A DNA stretch of 64,000 nt from an uncultured Tateyamaria sp. (lineage in GTDB: Bacteria > Pseudomonadota > Alphaproteobacteria > Rhodobacterales > Rhodobacteraceae). Below are positions 8,299 through 17,382 of this stretch, piece after piece. Where the stretch lies: NCBI RefSeq assembly GCF_947503045.1, contig NZ_CANNCF010000001.1, forward strand, positions 620,001 to 684,000. Reading direction: 5' to 3'. Both the position numbers and the translations under genes were made by a program. How positions within the stretch are numbered: position 1 is the first letter of the stretch; every line of letters starts with the position of its first letter. The notes under the pieces are model-generated. The model made no database searches and had not been told where the DNA came from. It worked only from the letters and a program-made list of their open reading frames with translations.

Positions 8299-9027
8299 TT
8301 GTCCGCGCTTCTATCCATCAATTCACTGCAAAAGTCCTTTGGCGCAGTCGTCGTGGCCGACGCCACCACCTTTGAGGTGGCCAAGGGCGAAGCCGTCGGC
8401 ATTCTGGGGCCGAACGGCGCGGGCAAGACCTCACTTTTCAACCTGATCACCGGGGCGCTGCGCACTGATGGCGGCACGATTGGCTTTGCCGGGCGCGATA
8501 TCACCAACGCCCCGGCTGCCGCGCGGTGCAAGATGGGGATCGCGCGATCCTTCCAGATCCCGCAGCCTTTTGGCGGCATGACCGTCTTTGAAAACGCGCT
8601 GGTCGGGGCAACGCAGGGGGCCGGGCTGCCCGGATCACGGGCGCAGGCCCATGCCCTGTCAGTCCTTGAGGACACCGGCCTGATCGACAAGGCCAACATG
8701 CGTGCCGGGGCATTGTCATTGCTGGACCGCAAGCGGCTTGAACTGGCGCGCGCACTGGCGGCCAAACCGCAATTGCTGCTGCTGGATGAAATCGCAGGCG
8801 GGCTGACGGACGCCGAATGCGGCGCTCTAATCGCGACCATCCAGCGCATCCATGCCCAAGGCACCACCATCGTCTGGATCGAACATGTGGTGCACGCGCT
8901 GCTGGCCGTGGTCGAGAAACTGATCGTCATCGATTTTGGCCGCAAGATCGCCGAGGGCGCACCAAAGGCGATCATGGACAGCGCCGAAGTCAAAGAGATC
9001 TATCTGGGGATCGCGGCAGATGCCTGA
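8299..9027 (+). CDS. LIV-type ABC transporter ATP-binding protein (LivG-like)
   Basis: A 242-residue ATPase. Walker A is GPNGAGKTS at 37-45, the signature region is degenerate (LSLLDRKRLELARAL), as is common in LivG proteins, and Walker B is LLLLDEIAGGL. The start is TTG at 8299, preceded by AAAGGGAA; no ATG lies nearby in frame ahead of the conserved N-terminus. The stop overlaps the following LivF-like gene by 8 bp. It powers import with the LivF-like partner. Confidence 0.9.
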   Translation: MSALLSINSLQKSFGAVVVADATTFEVAKGEAVGILGPNGAGKTSLFNLITGALRTDGGTIGFAGRDITNAPAAARCKMGIARSFQIPQPFGGMTVFENALVGATQGAGLPGSRAQAHALSVLEDTGLIDKANMRAGALSLLDRKRLELARALAAKPQLLLLDEIAGGLTDAECGALIATIQRIHAQGTTIVWIEHVVHALLAVVEKLIVIDFGRKIAEGAPKAIMDSAEVKEIYLGIAADA

Positions 9028-9730
9028 ACCCATTCTGCAATTGCGTGTGCTGGACGCCCACTATGGTGATTTTCAGGCCCTGTTCGGGATCGACATGGAC
9101 GTCTCCGATGGCGAAGTCATTGCGATTATCGGGGCCAATGGGGCGGGCAAGACCACGCTGATGCGCTCGATCTCGGGGCTGTTGCCCAATGCAGCAGCCC
9201 AGATCGTCTATCGCGGCCAACCTATCGGCGCATTGCGCGCCGACCAGATTGCGCAGAGCGGGATTGCGCTGGTACCTGAAGGGCGGCAACTGTTCCCGTC
9301 GCTGTCGGTGGAGGAAAACCTGCTGATTGGTGGCCAGGTCGGGCGCAAGGGGCCGTGGTCGCTTGAGCAGATTTTCCAGCTGTTCCCCGTCCTCAAGGAA
9401 CGCCGCAACCAGGCCGCAACCACCTTGTCGGGCGGGCAACAGCAGATGGTGGCCATCGGGCGCGCATTGATGGCGAACCCGGACCTGATCCTGTTTGATG
9501 AAATCAGCCTTGGCCTTGCGCCGGTCATTATCAAGACGATCTACGACGCCCTGCCGCAGATCGTCGGGCAGGGCATGACGGCGATGCTGGTCGAACAGGA
9601 CATCACCAAGGCTTTGTCCGTCTCATCGCGCGTCTACTGCCTTCAGGAAGGGCGCGTGTCGCTTGAGGGTCGCACAGAGACCATCGACCGCGATGATATC
9701 ACGCGGGCCTATTTCGGGACGGAGAGCTGA
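9020..9730 (+). CDS. LIV-type ABC transporter ATP-binding protein (LivF-like)
   Basis: A 236-residue ATPase with Walker A GANGAGKTT (38-46), signature LSGGQQQM and Walker B LILFDEISLGLAP, the LivF variant of the B site. The ATG at 9020 lies within the end of the preceding gene and is the first Met of the conserved MPEPILQLRVLDAHYGDFQ start. It shares one base with the start of the permease gene (TGATG). It forms the second half of the ATPase heterodimer. Confidence 0.9.
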   Translation: MPEPILQLRVLDAHYGDFQALFGIDMDVSDGEVIAIIGANGAGKTTLMRSISGLLPNAAAQIVYRGQPIGALRADQIAQSGIALVPEGRQLFPSLSVEENLLIGGQVGRKGPWSLEQIFQLFPVLKERRNQAATTLSGGQQQMVAIGRALMANPDLILFDEISLGLAPVIIKTIYDALPQIVGQGMTAMLVEQDITKALSVSSRVYCLQEGRVSLEGRTETIDRDDITRAYFGTES

Positions 9731-10593
9731 TGGACTGGATTTCTGCACTTGTACAAGGGACGTTGCTGGGCGGGTTGTATGCGCTGTTTGCGGCTGGATT
9801 GTCGTTGATCTTTGGCGTCATGCGGCTGGTGAACATTGCCCATGGCGATCTGATCGTGCTGGCCGCCTATATGGGGCTGAGCACGACGGTGATGCTGGGC
9901 ATTCATCCCTTTGTCGCCCTTTTGATTGTCATCCCGGCTATGGCGGGGGCCGGGTATTGCCTGCAACGCGCTGTGCTGAACCAGACGCTGGGCGATGACA
10001 TCCTGCCGCCCCTGCTGGTGACGTTCGGCCTGTCGGTGATCCTGCAAAACGCTCTGCTCGAAGGGTATTCCGCCGATCCGCAAAAGCTGAGCGCGGGGGG
10101 CGTTGAAACGGCGAGCGTGCAACTGGGTGGTCTGTCGATTGGCGTCTTGCCCTTGCTGACATTCCTGATCGCCGTGGCTGTCATCGCTGGCCTGCAGTTC
10201 ATCTTTTACCGCACGGCCATCGGGCGCGCCTTTCGCGCCGTGTCTGACAATGCCGACATCGCGCAACTGATGGGGCTGAACAAAGCACATATCTTTGGCC
10301 TTGCGATGGCACTGGCGTTGGCGGTCACGGCAATAGCCGGGATTTTGCTGGGGGTGCGCACCAGCTTTGATCCCTCGGTCGGTGGTGCGCGCCTGATCTT
10401 TGGGTTCGAGGCGGTGATCATCGGTGGGTTGGGCAACCTCTGGGGCACGCTTGCGGGCGGTGTGATCCTTGGCGTGGCGCAAACGCTGGGCGCCAAGGTC
10501 GATCCGGGCTGGCAATTGCTGGCCGGACACGTCGCCTTTCTTGTGGTTCTGGCCGTGCGCCCGAATGGCCTGTTCCCGAGGGTGGCACATTGA
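9730..10593 (+). CDS. LIV-type ABC transporter permease (LivH-like)
   Basis: A 287-residue inner-membrane permease. It opens with GTLLGGLYALFAAGLSLIFGVMRLVNIAHGDL, the hallmark of LivH-type proteins, and contains the coupling-region pattern GLNKAHIFGLAMALALAV followed by FGFEAVIIGGLGNLWGTLAGG. About eight hydrophobic helices are visible. It is translationally coupled to the ATPase upstream and the LivM-like permease downstream, with which it should form the channel. Confidence 0.92.
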   Translation: MDWISALVQGTLLGGLYALFAAGLSLIFGVMRLVNIAHGDLIVLAAYMGLSTTVMLGIHPFVALLIVIPAMAGAGYCLQRAVLNQTLGDDILPPLLVTFGLSVILQNALLEGYSADPQKLSAGGVETASVQLGGLSIGVLPLLTFLIAVAVIAGLQFIFYRTAIGRAFRAVSDNADIAQLMGLNKAHIFGLAMALALAVTAIAGILLGVRTSFDPSVGGARLIFGFEAVIIGGLGNLWGTLAGGVILGVAQTLGAKVDPGWQLLAGHVAFLVVLAVRPNGLFPRVAH

Positions 10594-11609
10594 GCGCGCG
10601 CATCACACGCACCACGCCCACGGCACGAGGAGCGATGATCATCGCCGCAATCGGGGTGCTGATCCTGGCCGCCGCACCGTGGTGGGCCGGGCGAGCAGAA
10701 TTGCGGCTGCTGGGCGAGATCTACCTCTATCTCGCGCTTGCTTATCTGTGGAATTTGATGGCGGGCTATGCAGGGCTCGTCTCTGTCGGGCAGCAGGCCT
10801 ATGTCGGCTTTGGCGGCTATATGCTGTTTGCGCTGACCATGTTTGGCGGGTTGCATCCGATTGCCGCCGTGCTGGCGGCGGGCGTGATCGCGGCCCTTTT
10901 GTCCGTGCCCGTTGCGGCCCTGATTTTCCGTCTAAAGGGGGCCTATTTCGCCATCGGCACATGGGTCACGGCCGAGGTGTTCCGGCTGAGCTTTGCCCAA
11001 GTGTCTTCACTCGGTGGCGGGTCAGGGTCCTCTTTGCCGGTCAACGTCGTCAAATCGCTCGCCGCATCGCGGTCGGGGCGTGAGGCGCTCAGCTATTGGC
11101 TCGCACTTGGCTCGGCCATAGTTGTGATCGCCTGCGTCTACCTGTTCCTGCGCTCGCGGCGCGGCCTTACCCTGACCGCAATCCGGGACAGCGAAGTCGC
11201 TGCCGCAGGTCTTGGCATCAACATCTGGCGCACCAAGCTTGAGGTCTATGTGGTCACTTCCGCCTTCACAGCGATCATTGGTGGGCTGATCTTTCTGCAA
11301 AAGCTGCGGATTTCGCCTGACGCGGCCTTTTCGGTCAATGACTGGACGGCGTTTGTGATCTTTATCGTGGTGATCGGCGGCATCGGCACGCTTGAAGGTC
11401 CGATCATTGGCACGATCCTGTTCTTTTTGCTGCGGGAAACGCTGGCTGACCTGGGCACCGTCTATCTGATCGTGCTTGGGGTGCTGGCCATCGTCATCAT
11501 GCTCAAAGCGCCAAAGGGAGTCTGGGGGCTGATCCGCAGCCGCTTTGACCTCGAATTGTTCCCGCTCAGCTACCGCGTCAAGACCGACACCCCCGACAAA
11601 GGAGCCTGA
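10590..11609 (+). CDS. LIV-type ABC transporter permease (LivM-like)
   Basis: A 339-residue permease with the LivM hallmarks YLALAYLWNLMAGYAGLVSVGQQAYVGFGGY, then FRLKGAYFAIGTWVTAEVFR, then TAIRDSEVAAAGLGINIWRTKLEVYVVTSAF. The start is TTG at 10590 overlapping the LivH stop (TTGA). An in-frame ATG at 10635 is possible but would remove part of the N-terminus. About ten hydrophobic helices are visible. It pairs with the LivH-like protein. Confidence 0.9.
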   Translation: MSARITRTTPTARGAMIIAAIGVLILAAAPWWAGRAELRLLGEIYLYLALAYLWNLMAGYAGLVSVGQQAYVGFGGYMLFALTMFGGLHPIAAVLAAGVIAALLSVPVAALIFRLKGAYFAIGTWVTAEVFRLSFAQVSSLGGGSGSSLPVNVVKSLAASRSGREALSYWLALGSAIVVIACVYLFLRSRRGLTLTAIRDSEVAAAGLGINIWRTKLEVYVVTSAFTAIIGGLIFLQKLRISPDAAFSVNDWTAFVIFIVVIGGIGTLEGPIIGTILFFLLRETLADLGTVYLIVLGVLAIVIMLKAPKGVWGLIRSRFDLELFPLSYRVKTDTPDKGA

Positions 11610-11611
11610 CC

Positions 11612-12544
11612 TTGGCCAAGCAGAACAAGACCATCATCACCTGCGCCGTCACCGGTGCGATCCATACCCCCACGATGTCGGACGCGCTGCCCTATACATA
11701 TGATCAGATTGCCGCTCAGGCGATTGAAGCGGCGGAGGCGGGGGCCTCGATCCTGCACCTGCACGCCCGTGACAATGAAACCGGCGCGCCCTCGGTGAAC
11801 CCGGATGACTTCTCGCCCTTCCTGTCACGCATCAAGCAGGCCTCGGATGCGGTTGTGAACATCTCGACGGGCGGCTCGCTGACCCTGTCGATCCAGGACC
11901 GCATCAAGCCTGCCAGGACGTTTAGCGCTGAAATGTGTTCGATGAACATGGGGTCGATGAACTTCTCCTTCCATCCACTGGCGAAACGCTATGACACGTG
12001 GAAGTTCGACTGGGAAAAGGACTATGTCGAAGGCTCGGACGGCAACATTTTCCGCAACACATTCCGTGACATCCGCGAGGCTGCAACGACATTGGCCCCC
12101 GAGCAGATCAAGTTCGAACACGAGTGTTATGATGTGGGGCATCTCTACAATCTGAAATTCTGTCTGGACGCGGGCTTGTTCAAAGCGCCGATCTTTATCC
12201 AGTTTGTCATGGGCATTCTGGGCGGCATTGGTGCGGATATCGACAACCTCGTCTTTATGAAGAAGACGGCGGACAAGTTGTTTGGCGACGACTACCGCTG
12301 GTCTGTGCTGGCAGCGGGGGCAGCACAGATTCCGATGGCAACCACGGCCAGCCAGATGGGCGGTCACGTGCGCGTCGGCCTTGAGGACAGCCTGTTCATC
12401 ACCCGCGGCACGCTGGCGGATTCCAACGCCCAACAGGTCGCCAAGGTGCGCCGCATCGTCGAAGAGCTGGGCTCGGAGGTGGCCACGCCGGACGAGGCCC
12501 GCGAGATGCTCGACCTCAAGGGCGGTGACAGGGTGAACTTTTGA
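11612..12544 (+). CDS. Beta-keto acid cleavage enzyme (BKACE, DUF849)
   Basis: A 310-residue BKACE. This family condenses a beta-keto acid with acetyl-CoA and splits it to acetoacetate plus a new acyl-CoA; characterised members act on 3-keto-5-aminohexanoate and 3-dehydrocarnitine. The zinc site is visible as HLHAR (His49, His51) and the glutamate of RVGLEDSL, with the following aspartate as the expected catalytic residue. TTG at 11612 is preceded by AAAGGAG, 2 bp after the LivM stop; the next Met is inside the conserved domain. It is the last gene of the operon and its substrate should be the 3-oxo product of the hydroxyacyl dehydrogenase-like enzyme upstream. Confidence 0.9.
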   Translation: MAKQNKTIITCAVTGAIHTPTMSDALPYTYDQIAAQAIEAAEAGASILHLHARDNETGAPSVNPDDFSPFLSRIKQASDAVVNISTGGSLTLSIQDRIKPARTFSAEMCSMNMGSMNFSFHPLAKRYDTWKFDWEKDYVEGSDGNIFRNTFRDIREAATTLAPEQIKFEHECYDVGHLYNLKFCLDAGLFKAPIFIQFVMGILGGIGADIDNLVFMKKTADKLFGDDYRWSVLAAGAAQIPMATTASQMGGHVRVGLEDSLFITRGTLADSNAQQVAKVRRIVEELGSEVATPDEAREMLDLKGGDRVNF

Positions 12545-12606
12545 CGGGCGGCCTTTTGGGCAAGGGCCAGCCTGTACTCTGACGCCCCAAACTCTATCAT
12601 TGCGTC

Positions 12607-12852
12607 ATGCATGACAGCGGCCCAAACCCCCTGATCCGCCTGTTTCTCGGCGGCACAGCCGTGGGCTTTGCCCTGTCCGTCCTTTTTGTTGCCATCCTGT
12701 GGCTTGGCGACGTGTTGGAGATCGCTTCCCACGCCGCAAACAGCAACGATGCGTTCCTGCTTCTTTTCATTTTGTGATGCTTCAACGGGCTGTTGTTCGG
12801 CTGCGTGCAAATCAGCTATGTGGTCTGGCAAATGGGGCGGTCAGATAGCTGA
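12607..12852 (+). pseudogene. Small membrane protein gene interrupted by an in-frame TGA
   Basis: From ATG 12607 the frame encodes 56 residues with one clear membrane helix (GGTAVGFALSVLFVAILWLGDV) and the beginning of a second (AFLLLFIL), then TGA at 12775-12777. The frame then stays open for 24 more codons (CFNGLLFGCVQISYVVWQM...) to a second TGA at 12850, and these residues would complete the second helix. A TGG-to-TGA change would restore an 81-residue two-helix protein. From memory, similar small two-helix proteins occur in Rhodobacterales, but I could not check that. A shorter functional protein or a sequencing error are the alternatives. Confidence 0.5.
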
Positions 12853-12884
12853 ACGGCCTCAAGGAATATTGAGGAGAGCCGCCC

Positions 12885-13850
12885 ATGCGCGCCATGCAAC
12901 TCACCACCCTCGGCCAGCCGCTCGAATTGCGGGATGTGGCCGTGCCCGACCCAGCGGCGGGCGAAGTGCTGGTGCGCATTCACACCTGCGGGCTGAACTT
13001 TGGCGACACGCTGATCGTCAAGGGCACATATCAGGAAAAACCGCCCCTGCCTGCGACCGTGGGCATGGAGATGTGCGGCACGATCGAGGCGCTCGGCGCG
13101 GGTGTGACCCATCTGGCCGTGGGCCAGCGTGTGGCGGCCTATTCCGGCTTTGGCGGGCTGGCGGAATATGCGGCACTCCCTGCCAATATCTGTGTGCCGA
13201 TCCCGGATGGCATGCCAGCCACGGATGCGGCCGCCTTTCTCATCGCCTATGGCACCAGCCATGTCGGCCTGGACTACAAGGCGCACCTGAAACCGGGTGA
13301 GCGGCTGTTGGTGCTGGGCGCGTCAGGTGGTGTCGGCCTCACGGCAGTGGAACTTGGCAAGCTGATGGGGGCCGAGGTCATTGCCGTAGCACGCGGGGCG
13401 GACAAGCTGGAGGTTGCACGCAAGGCTGGCGCTGATCACCTGCTCGACAGTGAAACCTGCGATCTGCGCGCGGATGTGAAGGCGCTGGGTGGGGCGGATG
13501 TCGTCTATGACCCCGTTGGGGGTGACTTGTTCAACGCGGCCTTGCGCGCCTGTAATCCCGAGGCGCGCCTGCTGCCGCTGGGCTTTGCCAGCGGGACGGT
13601 GCCGCAGATCCCGGCCAATATCCTGCTGGTCAAGAACCTGACGGTGATCGGCTACTATTGGGGGGGATATATGCGGGTGAACCCCAAGGTGCTGACCGAC
13701 AGCTTTGCCGTGCTGTTTGACTGGTACGCGCAAGGGCGCCTGAAACCCCATGTCAGCCACGTGCTGCCTTTGGCGGAGGCTAATGAGGGGCTGGAGTTGC
13801 TGCGCAGCCGCAAGGCAACCGGCAAAGTGGTGATCGAGGTCGACGCCTGA
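12885..13850 (+). CDS. NADPH:quinone oxidoreductase-like MDR protein
   Basis: A 321-residue zinc-independent medium-chain dehydrogenase of the quinone oxidoreductase type. It has the GroES-like start (MRAMQLTTLGQPLELRDVAVPDPAAGEVLVRI), the quinone-reductase segment CGLNFGDTLIVKG, the nucleotide motif LGASGGVGLTAVELGKLMGAEVIAVA, and a C-terminal PHVSHVLPLAEANEGLELLRSRKATGKVV typical of the family. The ATG follows GAGGAG. The zinc-ligand cysteines of alcohol dehydrogenases are absent. The physiological substrate may be a quinone or an enone. Confidence 0.85.
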   Translation: MRAMQLTTLGQPLELRDVAVPDPAAGEVLVRIHTCGLNFGDTLIVKGTYQEKPPLPATVGMEMCGTIEALGAGVTHLAVGQRVAAYSGFGGLAEYAALPANICVPIPDGMPATDAAAFLIAYGTSHVGLDYKAHLKPGERLLVLGASGGVGLTAVELGKLMGAEVIAVARGADKLEVARKAGADHLLDSETCDLRADVKALGGADVVYDPVGGDLFNAALRACNPEARLLPLGFASGTVPQIPANILLVKNLTVIGYYWGGYMRVNPKVLTDSFAVLFDWYAQGRLKPHVSHVLPLAEANEGLELLRSRKATGKVVIEVDA

Positions 13851-13851
13851 G

Positions 13852-13898
13852 CCGTTTTCCGAATTCGGAAAACGGACCGGAAACCGTATCGGTTTCCG
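13852..13898. terminator. Tandem palindromes between convergent genes, probable bidirectional terminator
   Basis: Positions 13852-13875 form a perfect 24-base palindrome (half-site ccgttttccgaa), directly followed by a second hairpin with 9-base arms cggaaaccg (13878-13886) and cggtttccg (13890-13898) around a 3-base loop. Both fall between the stops of the quinone oxidoreductase (plus) and the EamA transporter (minus). The T and A runs inside the first palindrome fit a terminator that works in both directions. Confidence 0.6.
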
Positions 13899-13904
13899 CC
13901 CCCG

Positions 13905-14885
13905 CTAGTGGCGCGCCTTGATCTGTGCATGAGCGAGCACCCGCGCCTTGTGGCGTTCGCGCAGGAACACGAACAGACCCGCCCCGAGGATCAGGGCGAT
14001 GCCGATCCAGACCTCGAACACCGGCAGGTCGCCAAACACGACAATCCCCCAGAACACCGCCAGCGGCAGGCCGATATACTCAAACGGTGCCACTGTCGCC
14101 GCATCCCCCAGCCGGTACGCCTGGCTAAGGCAATAGCCGATGATGGCCGAATTCAGACCCAGTCCTGCAAACACCCACATGTCCGGCCCCGCTGGCCAGA
14201 CCCAGGCTCGCAGCAGAAAGATCACGGACTGACTGCTCGCATCGTCGACAAAGCGCCCGTCACCGGCCACGAGGTAAAACAGCACTGACACCAGAATGAA
14301 CGTCGCCTGAATATAGACGGCAAGCGCGCTGGCCTTGCTGGTCACACCCAGCTTGCGCGTCAGCAACTGGTTCAGCGCATATGTCAGCGCCGAAAGCACT
14401 GGCAGCAAGAGCACAAGGCGGCTGACCTCCAGTTCGCCCGCACCGGCCCAGGGGCGCTGCATGATCACCACCCCCGCAAAACCGATGGCAACGGCCGCAA
14501 GGCGCAGGGGGCCCACCTTTTCCCCAAGGATGGGGATCGACAAGAGCGTGATGAACAGGGGGGCGGCAAAGAACAGGGCGGTTGCATCGGCCAGCGGCAA
14601 CACGGCAAGGGCCACGAAAAAGGTCATGTTGGCAATCACGATCAACAAGCCGCGAAAGGCATGCAGCCATGGCTGACGGGTGCGCAGAATGCCGAAACCG
14701 CCCTCGTATTGGACGATGAGCAGGCTGAACAGGATCCCGATACCGGAACGCGCAAACACGATTTGGTGCAGCGGATAGCCCCCCGACAACTGCTTGATCA
14801 GCAGATCGTTGATCGAAATGCAAAACACGCCGACCACCACGAACAGGATGGCCAGCCCGGCGTTATTCTGGGGTGCGGTCGTCAT
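13905..14885 (-). CDS. EamA/DMT-family membrane transporter
   Basis: A 326-residue member of the drug/metabolite transporter superfamily with about ten hydrophobic helices in two EamA repeats. The first repeat contains DLLIKQLSGGYPLHQIVFARSG and ALFFAAPLFITLLSIPILGEKVG; the second contains LSQAYRLGDAATVAPFEYIGLPLAVFWGIVVFGDLP. The pattern 'PLFITLLSIPILGEKVG' marks EamA proteins. The ATG at 14885 (MTTAPQNN) precedes the first helix directly; the frame extends to 15011 but overlaps the divergent gene. The substrate is unknown. Confidence 0.85.
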   Translation of the reverse strand: MTTAPQNNAGLAILFVVVGVFCISINDLLIKQLSGGYPLHQIVFARSGIGILFSLLIVQYEGGFGILRTRQPWLHAFRGLLIVIANMTFFVALAVLPLADATALFFAAPLFITLLSIPILGEKVGPLRLAAVAIGFAGVVIMQRPWAGAGELEVSRLVLLLPVLSALTYALNQLLTRKLGVTSKASALAVYIQATFILVSVLFYLVAGDGRFVDDASSQSVIFLLRAWVWPAGPDMWVFAGLGLNSAIIGYCLSQAYRLGDAATVAPFEYIGLPLAVFWGIVVFGDLPVFEVWIGIALILGAGLFVFLRERHKARVLAHAQIKARH

Positions 14886-15009
14886 TTGCCCAGCCCTATC
14901 ATTTCGCCGCGCCCTGTCACGCAAAATCGCGCCGATTGAGGCGTGGTGCCGCCCCGGCGTCTGGGCTATGTATGGGCTGATCCAAGACCGCCTCAGGGAG
15001 AGCCCAATC

Positions 15010-15528
15010 ATGCAAATGTCCGATACCCGCCAGATCGCCGCCGCGCCCGAGGACGTCTATGCCGCGCTGCTGAACCCCGATGTGCTCAAGGCTTGCGTGC
15101 CGGGCGCTACGGATGTGACGGGTAGTCCCGAGGACGGGTTCGAGGCGTCAGTCACCCAAAAGGTCGGACCTGTTAAGGCGACGTTCAAGGGGCAGGTGAC
15201 CCTCTCGGACATGATCGAAAACCAGAGCCTGACCATCACCGGCGAGGGCAAAGGCGGCGCTGCTGGCTTTGCCAAGGGTGGGGCGGAAGTGAGGATGGAG
15301 GCCGTCGATGGTGGCACCGCTCTCAGCTATGATGTCGAGGCCAAGGTGGGTGGCAAGCTTGCCCAACTGGGCAGCCGCATCATAGACGGTTTTGCCAAGA
15401 AAATGGCGGACCAGTTCTTTTCCAACCTGCAAGAGGTGCTTGAAGGGCCCGCCGCATCAGACGGCGAAGAACCGCAAGCAGAAGGCGAGAAAAAAGGCTG
15501 GCTGGGTCGGCTGACAGGTAAGGCGTGA
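15010..15528 (+). CDS. CoxG/SRPBCC-family protein
   Basis: A 172-residue protein. Residues 1-145 form an SRPBCC (START-like) domain of the carbon monoxide dehydrogenase subunit G type: [47 protein letters not shown], and [30 protein letters not shown] charged tail ([19 protein letters not shown]) follows. The family is associated with membrane recruitment of CO dehydrogenase, but no coxMSL genes are present here, and stand-alone CoxG-like proteins are common. ATG 15016 is an alternative start. It diverges from the EamA gene. Confidence 0.8.
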   Translation: MQMSDTRQIAAAPEDVYAALLNPDVLKACVPGATDVTGSPEDGFEASVTQKVGPVKATFKGQVTLSDMIENQSLTITGEGKGGAAGFAKGGAEVRMEAVDGGTALSYDVEAKVGGKLAQLGSRIIDGFAKKMADQFFSNLQEVLEGPAASDGEEPQAEGEKKGWLGRLTGKA

Positions 15529-15616
15529 ACCGCGCACAGCCCAATGTGCGCCAATGCGCTGGCGGGGCAGGGGCGCAAAGGCTACCTGTGCGATTTACTG
15601 CAATATCCGAGGGCCC

Positions 15617-16551
<935 letters not shown>

Positions 16552-16555
<4 letters not shown>

Positions 16556-17313
16556 ACTGGTCTGCCGTGCGCGCCATATACGTCTTTGAAATGGCGCGGT
16601 TTTTCCGAACGTTGGCGCAATCCTTCATATCGCCTGTCTTGTCCTCGTCACTTTACTTCGTCGTCTTTGGCGCGGCCATCGGCAGTCGGATCGACGAGGT
16701 CGAGGGGGTTGGCTACGGGGCCTTCATCGTGCCGGGCCTGATCATGTTGACCGTAATGACGCAGTCCATATCCAACGCCTCTTTCGGCATCTATTTCCCG
16801 AAATTCATCGGCACCATCTACGAACTGCTGTCCGCGCCGATCAGCTTTCTTGAAATCGTCATGGGCTATGTCGGAGCGGCGGCAACCAAGTCGATGTTCA
16901 TCGGGATCATCATCCTGATCACGGCCTTCTTCTTTGTCGATCTGCAGATCGAATACCCGCTGGCGATGCTGGCATTCCTCGTTCTGACATGCGTCAGTTT
17001 CGCGCTGTTCGGATTCATCATCGGGATCTGGGCGGGCAGTTTTGAGCAGCTGCAACTGATCCCGCTGCTGATCGTCACACCGCTCGTGTTCCTTGGAGGA
17101 TCGTTCTATTCGATCTCGATGCTGCCGCCGGTGTGGCAAACCATCTCGATGTTCAACCCGGTCGTTTATCTTATTTCGGGGTTCCGCTGGGCGTTTTTCG
17201 GAGTGGCGGATGTGCCCATCGCCGTCTCTTTGCTGGCCATCGGGGCGTTTACAGGGCTGTGCCTCGCGGCGGTCGGCTGGATCTTCAAAACCGGGTGGCG
17301 CATTCGACAATAG
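16552..17313 (+). CDS. ABC-2 type exporter permease
   Basis: A 253-residue inner-membrane protein with six hydrophobic helices typical of ABC-2 permeases (YadH/DrrB type): [23 protein letters not shown], the amphipathic [47 protein letters not shown], and [16 protein letters not shown] near the C-terminus. It is translationally coupled to the ATPase upstream. The pair is a complete half-size exporter; no dedicated periplasmic partner is next to it. Confidence 0.9.
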
Positions 17314-17382
17314 TGCCGCGCATACCAACTCGTTTTGGCCGCGACCTTGTTTGCACCAGTGCGCCAATCTACATGGGGCAGG

